14,176 bases of DNA from positions 1 through 14,176 of the forward strand of contig DIVQ01000046.1 of the NCBI GenBank assembly GCA_002423325.1, given 5' to 3'. The notes beneath the pieces were generated by a model. It did no database searches. It had not been told where the DNA came from and was given only the letters and a program-made list of their open reading frames with translations. This DNA is from Anaerolineales bacterium UBA6128 (GTDB lineage: Bacteria; Chloroflexota; Anaerolineae; UBA1429). Positions 1-6,092 of the stretch are shown here, piece by piece. How positions within the stretch are numbered: position 1 is the first letter of the stretch; each line of letters begins with the position of its first letter. Both the position numbers and the translations under genes were made by a program.

Positions 1-408
1 ACCGCCGAGACGCGGAGACGCGGAGGGGCTGTTGGTGGGAGGGAAATCATCGCACCGTTTGGACAGCGTTCGGCTTTCGCCCATTCGTCTTTTCGCGATA
101 AACCACCCCCCGTTGGTGGATGCCGCCGGAGAACCGTTTTGGACGGCCATTCGTATGTGGCAAATGGCGGGAGTCGGCCGAATGAGCGATCCAATCGCTT
201 GCCGGGGGGTGTCCCGTGAGCTAGAATTCCCTCGTCAAGAGCGTGAAGAGATGGTTTCCAGCGGGCGTGTTGCCCGAGTGGTCGGCTGGTTGACGATCTT
301 TCGCGCCGCGGGGCGGAAGCCGATCGTCGAAGTCGGCTTTCGACGACGTTGTGTTCCCCAGAACGTGTTCCCCAGAACATCGAAGAGCAGAAGAAGGAGT
401 CAAGAATC
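1..408. other. Intergenic region at window edge, no supported gene
   Basis: I find no convincing gene here. Positions 5-27 carry a gacgcgga-type repeat (gagacgcggagacgcggagg), related in style to the cgcgaag repeats around the GxxExP gene further right. A perfect 14-bp tandem duplication (gtgttccccagaac) lies at 351-378, just before the ribosome binding site of the next gene. The open frames here have no ribosome binding site or recognisable protein character. Confidence 0.55.
351..378. repeat. 14-bp tandem duplication in the leader of the small secreted protein gene
   Basis: gtgttccccagaac occurs twice in a row (351-364 and 365-378). Each copy contains the inverted pair GTTC-N4-GAAC, and the junction also makes GAAC-N2-GTTC. 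It lies 15-60 bp before the start codon at 409. This could be an operator or a slippage duplication; no regulator can be named from the sequence. Confidence 0.6.
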
Positions 409-717
409 ATGAAGAGGATTCTCGCCGCATTGGCAATCGTCTTGTTGACCACGTCGATTGCGTCGGCCGCTGGTCGTCGCTACGTGGTTGCGTCGCCGGT
501 GTTTGTCGGCCCGGCGCCGATGGTGGCCAACTACTGGCCCGTCGGACCGGTTTACACCTATCCGGCCCCGTATGTCGTGGGGCGTCCGATGGTCGTCGCG
601 CCGGCTCCCGTGATGGTAGGTCCGCCGGCGATGATGGTTCCGGCCCCGGTGGTCGTCAGGCCTCGTTTCGTGCCAGGTCAACCGGTTCGCAACGCAATTC
701 GGGCGACCGCTTGGTAA
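409..717 (+). CDS. Small secreted valine/proline/methionine-rich protein, unknown function
   Basis: A 102-residue protein with a clear Sec signal peptide: a basic MKR start, a hydrophobic stretch to about residue 17, and a likely cut after the Ala-rich end near residue 20 (IASAA). The mature part is low complexity, built from short pieces such as VVASPVFVGPAP, PAPVMVGPP and PAPVVVRP with several Tyr, and has no Cys. The start at 409 is chosen because AAGGAG lies at 394-399 and the signal peptide begins exactly there; the frame opens earlier without a ribosome binding site. Small exported Pro/Val-rich proteins of this kind are common in Planctomycetota and uncharacterised. A role in the envelope or extracellular matrix is only inferred. 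It appears monocistronic, with a terminator about 40 bp after the stop. Confidence 0.8.
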   Translation: MKRILAALAIVLLTTSIASAAGRRYVVASPVFVGPAPMVANYWPVGPVYTYPAPYVVGRPMVVAPAPVMVGPPAMMVPAPVVVRPRFVPGQPVRNAIRATAW

Positions 718-755
718 CGGACGTTCGTTCGATCACAATTAGACAGTGTTCGCGC

Positions 756-790
756 GGCCCGCGCCTTGATTGAGGCACGGGCCTCGTTTT
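756..790 (+). terminator. Rho-independent terminator after the small secreted protein gene
   Basis: An 11-bp stem, GGCCCGCGCCT (756-766) with AGGCACGGGCC (773-783), has one mismatch and a 6-nt loop. It is followed by tcgtttt at 784-790. It lies 38 bp after the stop codon at 717. Confidence 0.75.
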
Positions 791-830
791 GCGCGTGGTT
801 CGTCGGGATCGTTCACGAGACAATGTGATT

Positions 831-848
831 GGTGCGTCCAGACGCACC
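831..848. repeat. Near-perfect palindrome GGTGCGTC-CA-GACGCACC
   Basis: Eight-bp arms GGTGCGTC (831-838) and GACGCACC (841-848) are separated by two bases and followed by ctacg. It resembles a short interspersed extragenic palindrome, not a gene terminator, as there is no T tract. Confidence 0.75.
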
Positions 849-858
849 CTACGCGCTT

Positions 859-965
859 GGTGGGGCGATGCAAACCGCCTTTCGTCGACTTGCACGCTGC
901 TGCCATGAACAACGCAAATCGAGCGACTGAAGCCCCACCAGGATCAGGGTTTGCATCGCCCCACC
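859..965. repeat. 18-bp perfect inverted repeat pair around a 71-nt centre
   Basis: GGTGGGGCGATGCAAACC at 859-876 is exactly the reverse complement of 948-965. Both outer sides sit next to a ccctacg motif (847-853 on the left, 963-969 on the right). There is no coding sequence in the centre. This may be a REP-like pair or a small non-autonomous element; no target-site duplication is evident. Confidence 0.75.
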
Positions 966-1100
966 CTACGTGTTACTTGTCACCGTCGAATCGGATTGGG
1001 GCCAATTGTTGCACCAGCCGTGCGCGGAATGTAGAATTGGGGGGACTGGGTTGGGATTATGCGCCAACTTGTTTTCGAGGTTGGATGAGTCATCGGCCCA

Positions 1101-1159
1101 GTGCAAGGATGGGTGAGCCGTCCGTGACAGCCCGTGCAAAGGATGGGTGAGCCGTCCAT
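1101..1159. repeat. Two direct copies of a roughly 33-bp unit before the 30-bp array
   Basis: Two copies begin at about 1101 and 1134. Each has gtgcaa, then ggatgggtgagccgtcc, then a gtgacagcc or atgacagcc end. The second copy has an extra A and runs directly into the 30-bp array through its shared gacagcc end, so the two arrays look related by duplication. Confidence 0.7.
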
Positions 1160-1279
1160 GACAGCCGAGGGCGGCTATCCTACACTTGCGACAGCCGAGG
1201 GCGGCTATCCTACGCTTGTGACAGCCGAGGGCGGCTGTCCTACACTTGCGACAGCCGAGGGCGGCTGTCCTGCCCATGA
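1160..1279. repeat. Four contiguous 30-bp palindromic repeat units
   Basis: Four head-to-tail 30-bp units lie at 1160-1189, 1190-1219, 1220-1249 and 1250-1279. Each starts gacagccgagggcggct and the first three continue as cctacacttg or a variant. Each unit carries a hairpin ACAGCCG-aggg-CGGCTGT; it is perfect in units 3 and 4 and has one changed base (CGGCTAT) in units 1 and 2. There are no spacers, so this is not CRISPR. The array ends 89 bp before the start codon of the GH172-like gene. Confidence 0.85.
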
Positions 1280-1339
1280 CAGCCCTTACGGTCATCGCCG
1301 ACGTGTCGGCCGATGACTCCCGCCTGAAACCACGTATTT

Positions 1340-1361
1340 GGCCTTCTTGGCCGAGGGAGAG
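1340..1361 (+). promoter_or_regulatory. Small hairpin next to the ribosome binding site of the GH172-like gene
   Basis: GGCC (1340-1343) and GGCC (1349-1352) flank ttctt and are followed directly by gagggagag (1353-1361), the ribosome binding site for the ATG at 1369. A larger bulged hairpin lies just upstream at 1291-1317. Both could shape translation of the leader; this is inferred from sequence only. Confidence 0.4.
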
Positions 1362-1368
1362 AAAGAAC

Positions 1369-3354
1369 ATGCGCATGTTCTCCGTTTCCAGAGTCAGGGG
1401 TTTGACGACGTTGGCCTTTCTCCTTGGCGCATTGATTGCCGTGCCGTCGGTCGCCGATCCGTTGGGCGCGATCACCAAGAAAATGCCCGGCGAACGAATG
1501 CGCAATTCGAGCGGCCGGTTCGATCCGGAATCGAACGCCGACATGTTTCGGATCGATCCGGGCGAGACGGCCGTGCTGGCCGAAATGGACGGCCCTGGCG
1601 AGATTCGCCACATGTGGTTCACGCTCAGTTCGCGCGATTACTTCCGCTACCCGCGGCTTTTGGTGATTCGCATCTACTGGGACGGTTCCGATGTTCCCTC
1701 GGTCGAGGCGCCGATCGGCGATTTTTTCGCGGCCGGCCACGGCATGAAGGCGAACGTGTCGTCGCTGCCGATCGAGGTGACGTCGTACGGACGCGCGTTG
1801 AACTGCTATTGGAAGATGCCGTTCCACAAGAAGGCCAAGGTCACCTTGACGAACGATTCGAAGATCGCCAATGCGTCGTGCTATTTCTACATCAACTGGC
1901 AGAAGCTCGACGAGTTGCCGGCCGACTCGCTGTATTTCCACGCCCGCTACCATCAGGAGTGGCCCGTCGAACCGTTCAAGCCCTACACGGTGCTCGACGT
2001 CGAGGGCGACGGCCAGTACGTCGGCACGGTGGCGAACCTGCACGCCTCGACGGCCAGTTGGCCCGGCGAATCGGACGACCGGTTCTACATCGACGGCGAG
2101 GCGGAGCCGCGGCTGGTGGGCACGGGTTTCGAGGACTACATCGGCGAAGCCTGGAATCTGCGCCGTTTTTCGAACATGCACGCGGGCGTCACCATCCGCG
2201 AACCGCACGCCGAGGACGCTCGACACACCTGCTATCGCTGGCACATTCAGGACCCGATCACGTTCAAGAAGTCGCTCAAGGTCGAACTCGAACGCCGCAG
2301 CTTCATAACAGTGAAGGATCCCGAGACGGGCGAGGCCGTGCGAGGTGATTTCAAGTATCGGCCCGACTTCTGTTCGTCAGTCGCCTACTGGTACCAGCGG
2401 ACCGTGGCCACGCCCACCACGCCGTTTCCGACGGTCGAAGAGCGTCTTCTGCCGGAAATCTGGGTCGTTCCTCGCGACATGGTCACCTCCGAGATGAAGG
2501 ACGGCAAATCGCCGCTGAAGACGTCGCCCGGTCTCAAGCCGATCAACAAGACCAACAAAATGGGTTGGGTCAATTTCCGACGATCAATCTTCCACGCCGA
2601 CAACGACAAGGTCGGCGCGTGGTTCGAGGTTCCCTTCAAGGTATCGGCCGAAGGACGCTACTCGATCTCGGTGTTCCAGATTCTTTTCCGGGAATACGGC
2701 ATTTGGAAATTGACGCTGTTGGGCCCCGACACCGAGAAGGTGTTGGCCGAGCGGCTCGATTTCTGGAATCCGTACATGACCCGGCTCGAATACACGCCCG
2801 AGGCGTCGATCTACGGCACGAATCACGAGGCGAAGGTCGGGATTTGCGACTTGAAGCCGGGCGACTACGTCTTCCGGTTCGAGTGCATCGGGTCGCATCC
2901 GCTGTCGTTCAACGAGCGGACGGGCACGAACGGCCTGGGCATCGGAATCGACGGCATTTCGCTGCGCAAGCTCCCCTGGGGCGACATGCACGCCTGGTAC
3001 AAGGACTATCTGGTTCGCGAGAAGGCTCGCAACGAGAAACAAGAAACGGAAGCACGCCGCCTCGTGGCCGAGCTGGACAAGGCGATCAAGGCGTACAAGA
3101 AGGACTTGGGCCATTACCCCGAATCGCTCGAAGCCTTGCTCGAACGGCCGGCCGAGTTGAACATGAGTTCGGGGACGCGAATCGGCTTCTGGCCGTATTT
3201 CAAGGGCGGCCGGATTCCGCTCGACCCGTGGGGACAGCGTTATCGTTACGCCGCCCCGGGCCGGCACAATCCCGACTCGTTCGATGTATGGAGCGTCCGC
3301 GGCGAAAGCCGCCAACTCGACCGCTGGATCGGCAACTGGACCGCATCGGAGTAA
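1369..3354 (+). CDS. Secreted GH172/DUF2961-like protein with C-terminal GspG-like domain
   Basis: A 661-residue exported protein. Residues 1-29 form a signal peptide, with cleavage likely after PSVA. Residues 30-330 match DUF2961, now glycoside hydrolase family GH172; the conserved GTGFEDYIGEAW segment lies at 251-262, preceded by acidic residues E234 and E244. Characterised GH172 members act on fructofuranosyl or D-arabinofuranosyl linkages using two Glu, so a glycan-degrading role outside the cytoplasm is inferred, with substrate unknown. About 440-555 is a beta-rich region that may bind carbohydrate. Residues 564-645 match the C-terminal part of type II secretion pseudopilin GspG (YKKDLGHYPESLEAL, then PLDPWGQRYRY and FDVWSV). 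It has no pilin N-terminal helix, so it is not a functional pseudopilin. The start at 1369 is supported by GGGAGAG at 1355-1361 and the signal peptide. The family call is strong; the exact activity is not known. Confidence 0.85.
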   Translation: MRMFSVSRVRGLTTLAFLLGALIAVPSVADPLGAITKKMPGERMRNSSGRFDPESNADMFRIDPGETAVLAEMDGPGEIRHMWFTLSSRDYFRYPRLLVIRIYWDGSDVPSVEAPIGDFFAAGHGMKANVSSLPIEVTSYGRALNCYWKMPFHKKAKVTLTNDSKIANASCYFYINWQKLDELPADSLYFHARYHQEWPVEPFKPYTVLDVEGDGQYVGTVANLHASTASWPGESDDRFYIDGEAEPRLVGTGFEDYIGEAWNLRRFSNMHAGVTIREPHAEDARHTCYRWHIQDPITFKKSLKVELERRSFITVKDPETGEAVRGDFKYRPDFCSSVAYWYQRTVATPTTPFPTVEERLLPEIWVVPRDMVTSEMKDGKSPLKTSPGLKPINKTNKMGWVNFRRSIFHADNDKVGAWFEVPFKVSAEGRYSISVFQILFREYGIWKLTLLGPDTEKVLAERLDFWNPYMTRLEYTPEASIYGTNHEAKVGICDLKPGDYVFRFECIGSHPLSFNERTGTNGLGIGIDGISLRKLPWGDMHAWYKDYLVREKARNEKQETEARRLVAELDKAIKAYKKDLGHYPESLEALLERPAELNMSSGTRIGFWPYFKGGRIPLDPWGQRYRYAAPGRHNPDSFDVWSVRGESRQLDRWIGNWTASE

Positions 3355-3373
3355 CCGGCCCGGATTGTCGCCG

Positions 3374-3447
3374 TTTCGCGTTCTTCGCGTCTTCGCGTGA
3401 GGCTACTCATTCGGCTTCTGATGCACGCGAAGGCGCGAAGCCGCGAA
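3374..3447. terminator. Possible stem-loop between two convergent genes, made of inverted cttcgcg repeats
   Basis: The repeat at 3383-3399 pairs with 3423-3439 (cacgcgaaggcgcgaag), 17 bp with one T-G wobble, and a 23-nt loop. The pairing can extend outward to 3374 and 3447 with a one-base bulge. There is no T tract. Lying between convergent 3' ends it could stop transcription or protect transcripts from both sides, but the right arm is also coding sequence for the GxxExP C-terminus. Confidence 0.4.
3383..3400. repeat. Left copy of 18-bp direct repeat flanking the GxxExP gene
   Basis: cttcgcgtcttcgcgtga is identical to 3880-3897. It lies between the stop of the GH172-like gene (3354) and the stop of the GxxExP gene (3403), and with the inverted copy at 3423-3447 it can form a hairpin. 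Confidence 0.85.
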
Positions 3448-3831
3448 GTCTTGGTGGTCGTTTACGACTCGCTTGACGCCTTCTTTGAAGGTGGACGCGC
3501 CGAAGTTGAGAAGCAGTCCCAGGGGCATATCGAGGAGTCGCAGATAGGTAAGCACTTGCTTGCCATGGACGGGAAGGATCGCTTCAACCGATTTTAATTC
3601 GACCAACAGACGACCGTCGACGACCAAGTCGGCCCGAAATCCCTCGTCAAATCGCAACCCGGCATATCGGATTGCCACAGGCACCTGACGTTCCACACGG
3701 AGTCCACGTTCCTGAAGCAGTCTCGCGAGTACGACTTCATAGACCGATTCGAGCAGTCCCGGCCCAAGATCTTTGTGGAGATGAAACGCGGCATCGACCA
3801 CCTGGGCCGCCAATTCCTCAATAGTCCTCAT
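3403..3831 (-). CDS. GxxExP family protein (PDDEXK_3 nuclease-like)
   Basis: A 142-residue protein starting MRTIEEL. The family signature is present: GPGLLESVYE (23-32) carries the GxxExxY motif, followed by a PD-(D/E)xK-like core FRADLV...LLVELK, with Asp68, Glu78 and Lys80 as candidate metal and catalytic residues. The family resembles nucleases by sequence; its cell role is not established. The start at 3831 is preceded on this strand by ggggagga with about 4 nt spacing. The frame stays open far upstream, but that part translates repeat and the opposite strand of the neighbouring gene. The C-terminal residues about 128-137 (DFAASRLRVH) are encoded by an inverted copy of the cttcgcg repeat that also flanks the gene, so the tail is probably repeat-derived and dispensable. 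Convergent with the GH172-like gene. Confidence 0.85.
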   Translation of the reverse strand: MRTIEELAAQVVDAAFHLHKDLGPGLLESVYEVVLARLLQERGLRVERQVPVAIRYAGLRFDEGFRADLVVDGRLLVELKSVEAILPVHGKQVLTYLRLLDMPLGLLLNFGASTFKEGVKRVVNDHQDFAASRLRVHQKPNE

Positions 3832-3879
3832 TTCATCCTCCCCTTGAAGAAAGCCTCTCCCTTTCCTCGTTCTTCGCGC

Positions 3880-3897
3880 CTTCGCGTCTTCGCGTGA
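3880..3897. repeat. Right copy of 18-bp direct repeat flanking the GxxExP gene
   Basis: cttcgcgtcttcgcgtga is identical to 3383-3400, and the similarity continues to the left as ttcttcgcg (3870-3878). With the left copy it brackets a 497-bp unit containing the complete GxxExP gene. The next gene, of different apparent origin, ends only 18 bp further on. Confidence 0.85.
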
Positions 3898-3914
3898 AAC
3901 CGACTTTTCTCCCG
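3898..3914. other. Apparent seam between Planctomycetota-like and Chloroflexota-like sequence
   Basis: Left of this point the gene families and base usage are Planctomycetota-like. To the right, prolyl-tRNA synthetase begins at once (stop codon at 3915-3917) and all genes look Chloroflexota-like, with frequent gcgc runs. The seam lies within 20 bp of a repeat copy. Assembly misjoin and genuine transfer cannot be told apart here. Confidence 0.5.
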
Positions 3915-5660
3915 CTACGCTTTGCGTGCTCGGAAGCGGGTTGCTTTGCTTCGTTCCCGCTCGATCAGGTCGGCGAGATGTTCGACCGCGCCGTCGAGTT
4001 CGATCATTTCGGGTTCCGCGTCCCATCGCCACTTGATTTCGAGCTTGCCTTCCTTCAGCCCGCGAGGGCCGAGGACCACGCGCAGCGGGATGCCGATCAG
4101 GTCGGCGTCGTTGAACTTGACGCCGGCGCTCTCCTCGCGGTCATCGTACAGCACGCTGTAGCCCCTGGCCGTCAGGCGCGCGTAGAGCGCGTCGGCCGCT
4201 TCCAGCACCTCGGGCTTGTTGGTGCCCAGCGAGACGATGTGCACCTGACAGGGGGCCACGCTCACCGGCCAGATGATGCCCTTGTCGTCGTGGTGCTGCT
4301 CGATGATGCAGGACATCAGCCGGCCCGTGCCGATGCCGTAGCTGCCCATGATCAGCGGCTTGGCCACGCCATCGCGATCCAGGAACGTCGCGCCCACGGC
4401 GTCGCTGTATTTGGTGCCGAGCTTGAACACGTGCCCGGCTTCGATGCCGCGCGTGGTCTGCAGCGTGCCGCCGCAGCGCAGACAGCGGTCGCCGTCGCGC
4501 GCCAGGGCGATATCGGCTACCTGGTCTGCCGCGAAATCGCGCGGATAATTGGCGTTGCGATAGTGGTAGCCCACCTGGTTGGCTCCCACTACAAAGTTAT
4601 TGCCGGTGTTGATCGAGTCGTCGGCGATCACCTGCACGCCCTTCAGACCAATCGGCGAGGCATAGCCCGGCACGATGCCTGCGGCGGCCAGCTCCTCGGC
4701 CGTCGAGGGATGCAGCTCCACCCCGCCGACGCGGTTGGAGAGCTTGGCCGGGTTGACGTCCAAGTCGCCGCGGATGACGGCAAACACCACTTTGCCCTGA
4801 GGCTTGCTGTAAAAGACGGCCTTGAGCGTCTGGTTGGTATGCACTCCCAGCAGGTTGGCCACCTGCTCGATGGTGGTGGTCCCAGGCGTGGCGACCTTTT
4901 CCAGGGGCAACTGGGCGCCCGGGACACCCTCGCCCTTCACGAACCCGGCGGCCTCGGCGTTGGCGGCATACTTGCACTGCGGACAGACGATCAGGGTGTC
5001 CTCGCCCGCTTCGCTGGCCACCATGAACTCGTGCGAGGCCGACCCACCCATGATGCCCGAGTCGGCCTCCACAGGGATCGACGCCACGCCGCAGCGGTCA
5101 AAGATGTTGAGGTAGGCCTGGTACATACTGGGGTAGTAGGCGTCCAGGCTGGCGACGTCCGCGTGAAAGCTGTAGGCGTCTTTCATAATAAACTCGCGCA
5201 CGCGGATGAGGCCCCCGCGCGAGCGGGGCTCGTCGCGGAACTTGGTTTGTATCTGGTATACCATCATCGGCAGCTGGCGGTACGAGCTGATCTCGGTCGT
5301 GGCCAGGTTGGTCACGGCCTCCTCGTGGGTCATGGCCAGCACCATATCGTGACCGGTGCGGTCCTTGAAGCGCAGCAGGGCGGGCCCGGGCGCGGCGGCG
5401 TCGTAGCGGCCCGTGGCGCGCCAGATTTCGGCCGGCTGCACCACCGGCATCACCAGCTCCTGCCCGCCGATGGCGTCCATCTCTTCGCGCAGGATGCTTT
5501 CGATGTTGCGCAACACGCGCCAACCCAGCGGCAGATAACTATAGATGCCGGCCGCCAGCTGGCGGATGAGCCCGGCACGCACGGAGAGCTGATGACTGGT
5601 CAAGTCGGCGTCAGACGGAACCTCGCGGATCGTGCGCCCGAACAGGCTGGAAAAGCGCAT
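3915..5660 (-). CDS. proS: Prolyl-tRNA synthetase, bacterial type with editing insertion
   Basis: A 581-residue class II aminoacyl-tRNA synthetase that charges tRNA-Pro with proline in the cytoplasm; E. coli ProS has 572 residues. Motif 2 is FRDEPRSRGGLIRVREF (141-157) followed by MKDAYSF, and motif 3 is GSYGIGTGR (439-447). Between them, about 230-400, lies the bacterial insertion (YbaK-like) editing domain, with AVIRGDLDVNPAKL (294-307) and VVGANQVGYHY (357-367), which removes mischarged Ala-tRNA. The anticodon-binding domain spans about 470-570. CPQC (226-229) and CLRC (393-396) could bind zinc, though this is inferred. The ATG at 5660 has AAAGGGG 7 nt upstream and a promoter at 5692-5719. 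It looks intact. Its 3' end touches the apparent taxonomic seam and its promoter touches the edge of a gene-fragment island. Confidence 0.97.
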   Translation of the reverse strand: MRFSSLFGRTIREVPSDADLTSHQLSVRAGLIRQLAAGIYSYLPLGWRVLRNIESILREEMDAIGGQELVMPVVQPAEIWRATGRYDAAAPGPALLRFKDRTGHDMVLAMTHEEAVTNLATTEISSYRQLPMMVYQIQTKFRDEPRSRGGLIRVREFIMKDAYSFHADVASLDAYYPSMYQAYLNIFDRCGVASIPVEADSGIMGGSASHEFMVASEAGEDTLIVCPQCKYAANAEAAGFVKGEGVPGAQLPLEKVATPGTTTIEQVANLLGVHTNQTLKAVFYSKPQGKVVFAVIRGDLDVNPAKLSNRVGGVELHPSTAEELAAAGIVPGYASPIGLKGVQVIADDSINTGNNFVVGANQVGYHYRNANYPRDFAADQVADIALARDGDRCLRCGGTLQTTRGIEAGHVFKLGTKYSDAVGATFLDRDGVAKPLIMGSYGIGTGRLMSCIIEQHHDDKGIIWPVSVAPCQVHIVSLGTNKPEVLEAADALYARLTARGYSVLYDDREESAGVKFNDADLIGIPLRVVLGPRGLKEGKLEIKWRWDAEPEMIELDGAVEHLADLIERERSKATRFRARKA

Positions 5661-5691
5661 CGTGCAACCCCTTTCAGACGGTATCGCGTTG

Positions 5692-5719
5692 AGTATACGG
5701 GATTACAGAGTCGGCGCAA
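5692..5719 (-). promoter_or_regulatory. Likely sigma-70 promoter of proS
   Basis: On the minus strand, TATACT (5692-5697) is a 5/6 match to the -10 box, with TTGCGC (5714-5719) 16 bp upstream as a weak -35. It gives a leader of about 25 nt. The -35 half lies at the edge of the URO-D fragment, so a rearrangement may have changed this promoter. Confidence 0.5.
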
Positions 5720-6092
5720 CTGCACAGGGGCAGCGAGGTGCGCGCGCGCGTGCGCCACAACCTGGAGGTCTTTGGCGCTGGCCCCGGCGGCTATGTCTTT
5801 ACACAGGTGCACAACATTCAGCAGAACGTGCCCGCGGAGAACGTGCAAGCCATGTTCGACGCGGCGTACGAGTACGGGGCGCGTTGAGGGCTAGTCGACG
5901 CGACGCTCCAGCCGGAAGCGCCGCCAGTCTCCACCGCTGCGATACAGCGCGATCAGGGTGTATAGGCTGCCGGCCCAAAAGCCCAGCACCATCATCAGCA
6001 GCACCCAGATCATAGAGGGGGCGACGGCGCGCTCGCGGTAGACGATCCAGATCGAAAAGAGCGCAAAGCCGACGTACAGGTCGACCAGACGC
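5710..6092. other. About 0.4-kb island holding only the 3' ends of two convergent genes
   Basis: The left edge lies between the proS -10 box (5697) and the first URO-D-like codon (about 5729); the right edge is near 6085-6095, where DegV similarity stops. The island carries a 5'-truncated URO-D gene (+) and a 5'-truncated DUF1475-like gene (-), back to back at their 3' ends. This suggests one block from another convergent locus placed between proS and degV. No terminal repeats or target duplication are visible at either edge. Confidence 0.55.
5729..5887 (+). pseudogene. 3' remnant of a uroporphyrinogen-decarboxylase (URO-D) superfamily gene
   Basis: In frame 2 of the plus strand, the last roughly 52 codons before the TGA at 5885-5887 read like the C-terminus of a URO-D/MtaA-family enzyme: GSEVRARVRHNLEVFG, then GGYVFTQVHNIQ, then PAENVQAMFDAAYEYG. 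The G-G-Y...HNIQ...P-EN segment is a family hallmark. A stop codon at 5690 and the lack of any start or homologous sequence upstream show that about 300 residues are missing. It does not derive from the intact URO-D-family gene at 7971-9068, which has a different C-terminus with no HNIQ segment. It converges with the DUF1475-like 3' end, with only 3 bp between the two stop codons. Confidence 0.8.

Larger units (their letters stand above)
718..1368. other. 650-bp gene-free region built of palindromic and tandem repeats
   Basis: No supported gene. The region holds a terminator (756-790), a palindrome (831-848), an 18-bp perfect inverted repeat pair (859-876 with 948-965), two roughly 33-bp units containing ggatgggtgagccgtcc (from 1101 and 1134), a four-unit 30-bp array (1160-1279), a bulged hairpin at 1291-1317 and a small GGCC-ttctt-GGCC hairpin at 1340-1352. 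The open frames crossing it translate the repeats into low-complexity sequence and are not credible genes. Confidence 0.75.

Noticed and set aside
1160..1279. Possible CRISPR array
   Set aside because: The 30-bp units are contiguous with no variable spacers, and no cas gene is present.
966..1622. A 218-codon minus-strand frame across the tandem array
   Set aside because: Its middle is a translation of the 30-bp repeat (AALGCRKC-type periods) and its N-terminal part is antisense to the GH172-like gene.
3894..5894. A 666-codon open frame on the plus strand opposite prolyl-tRNA synthetase
   Set aside because: It is antisense to a clear, full-length proS, has no family motifs and no ribosome binding site, and starts within the cttcgcg repeat. 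High GC content keeps this frame free of stops.
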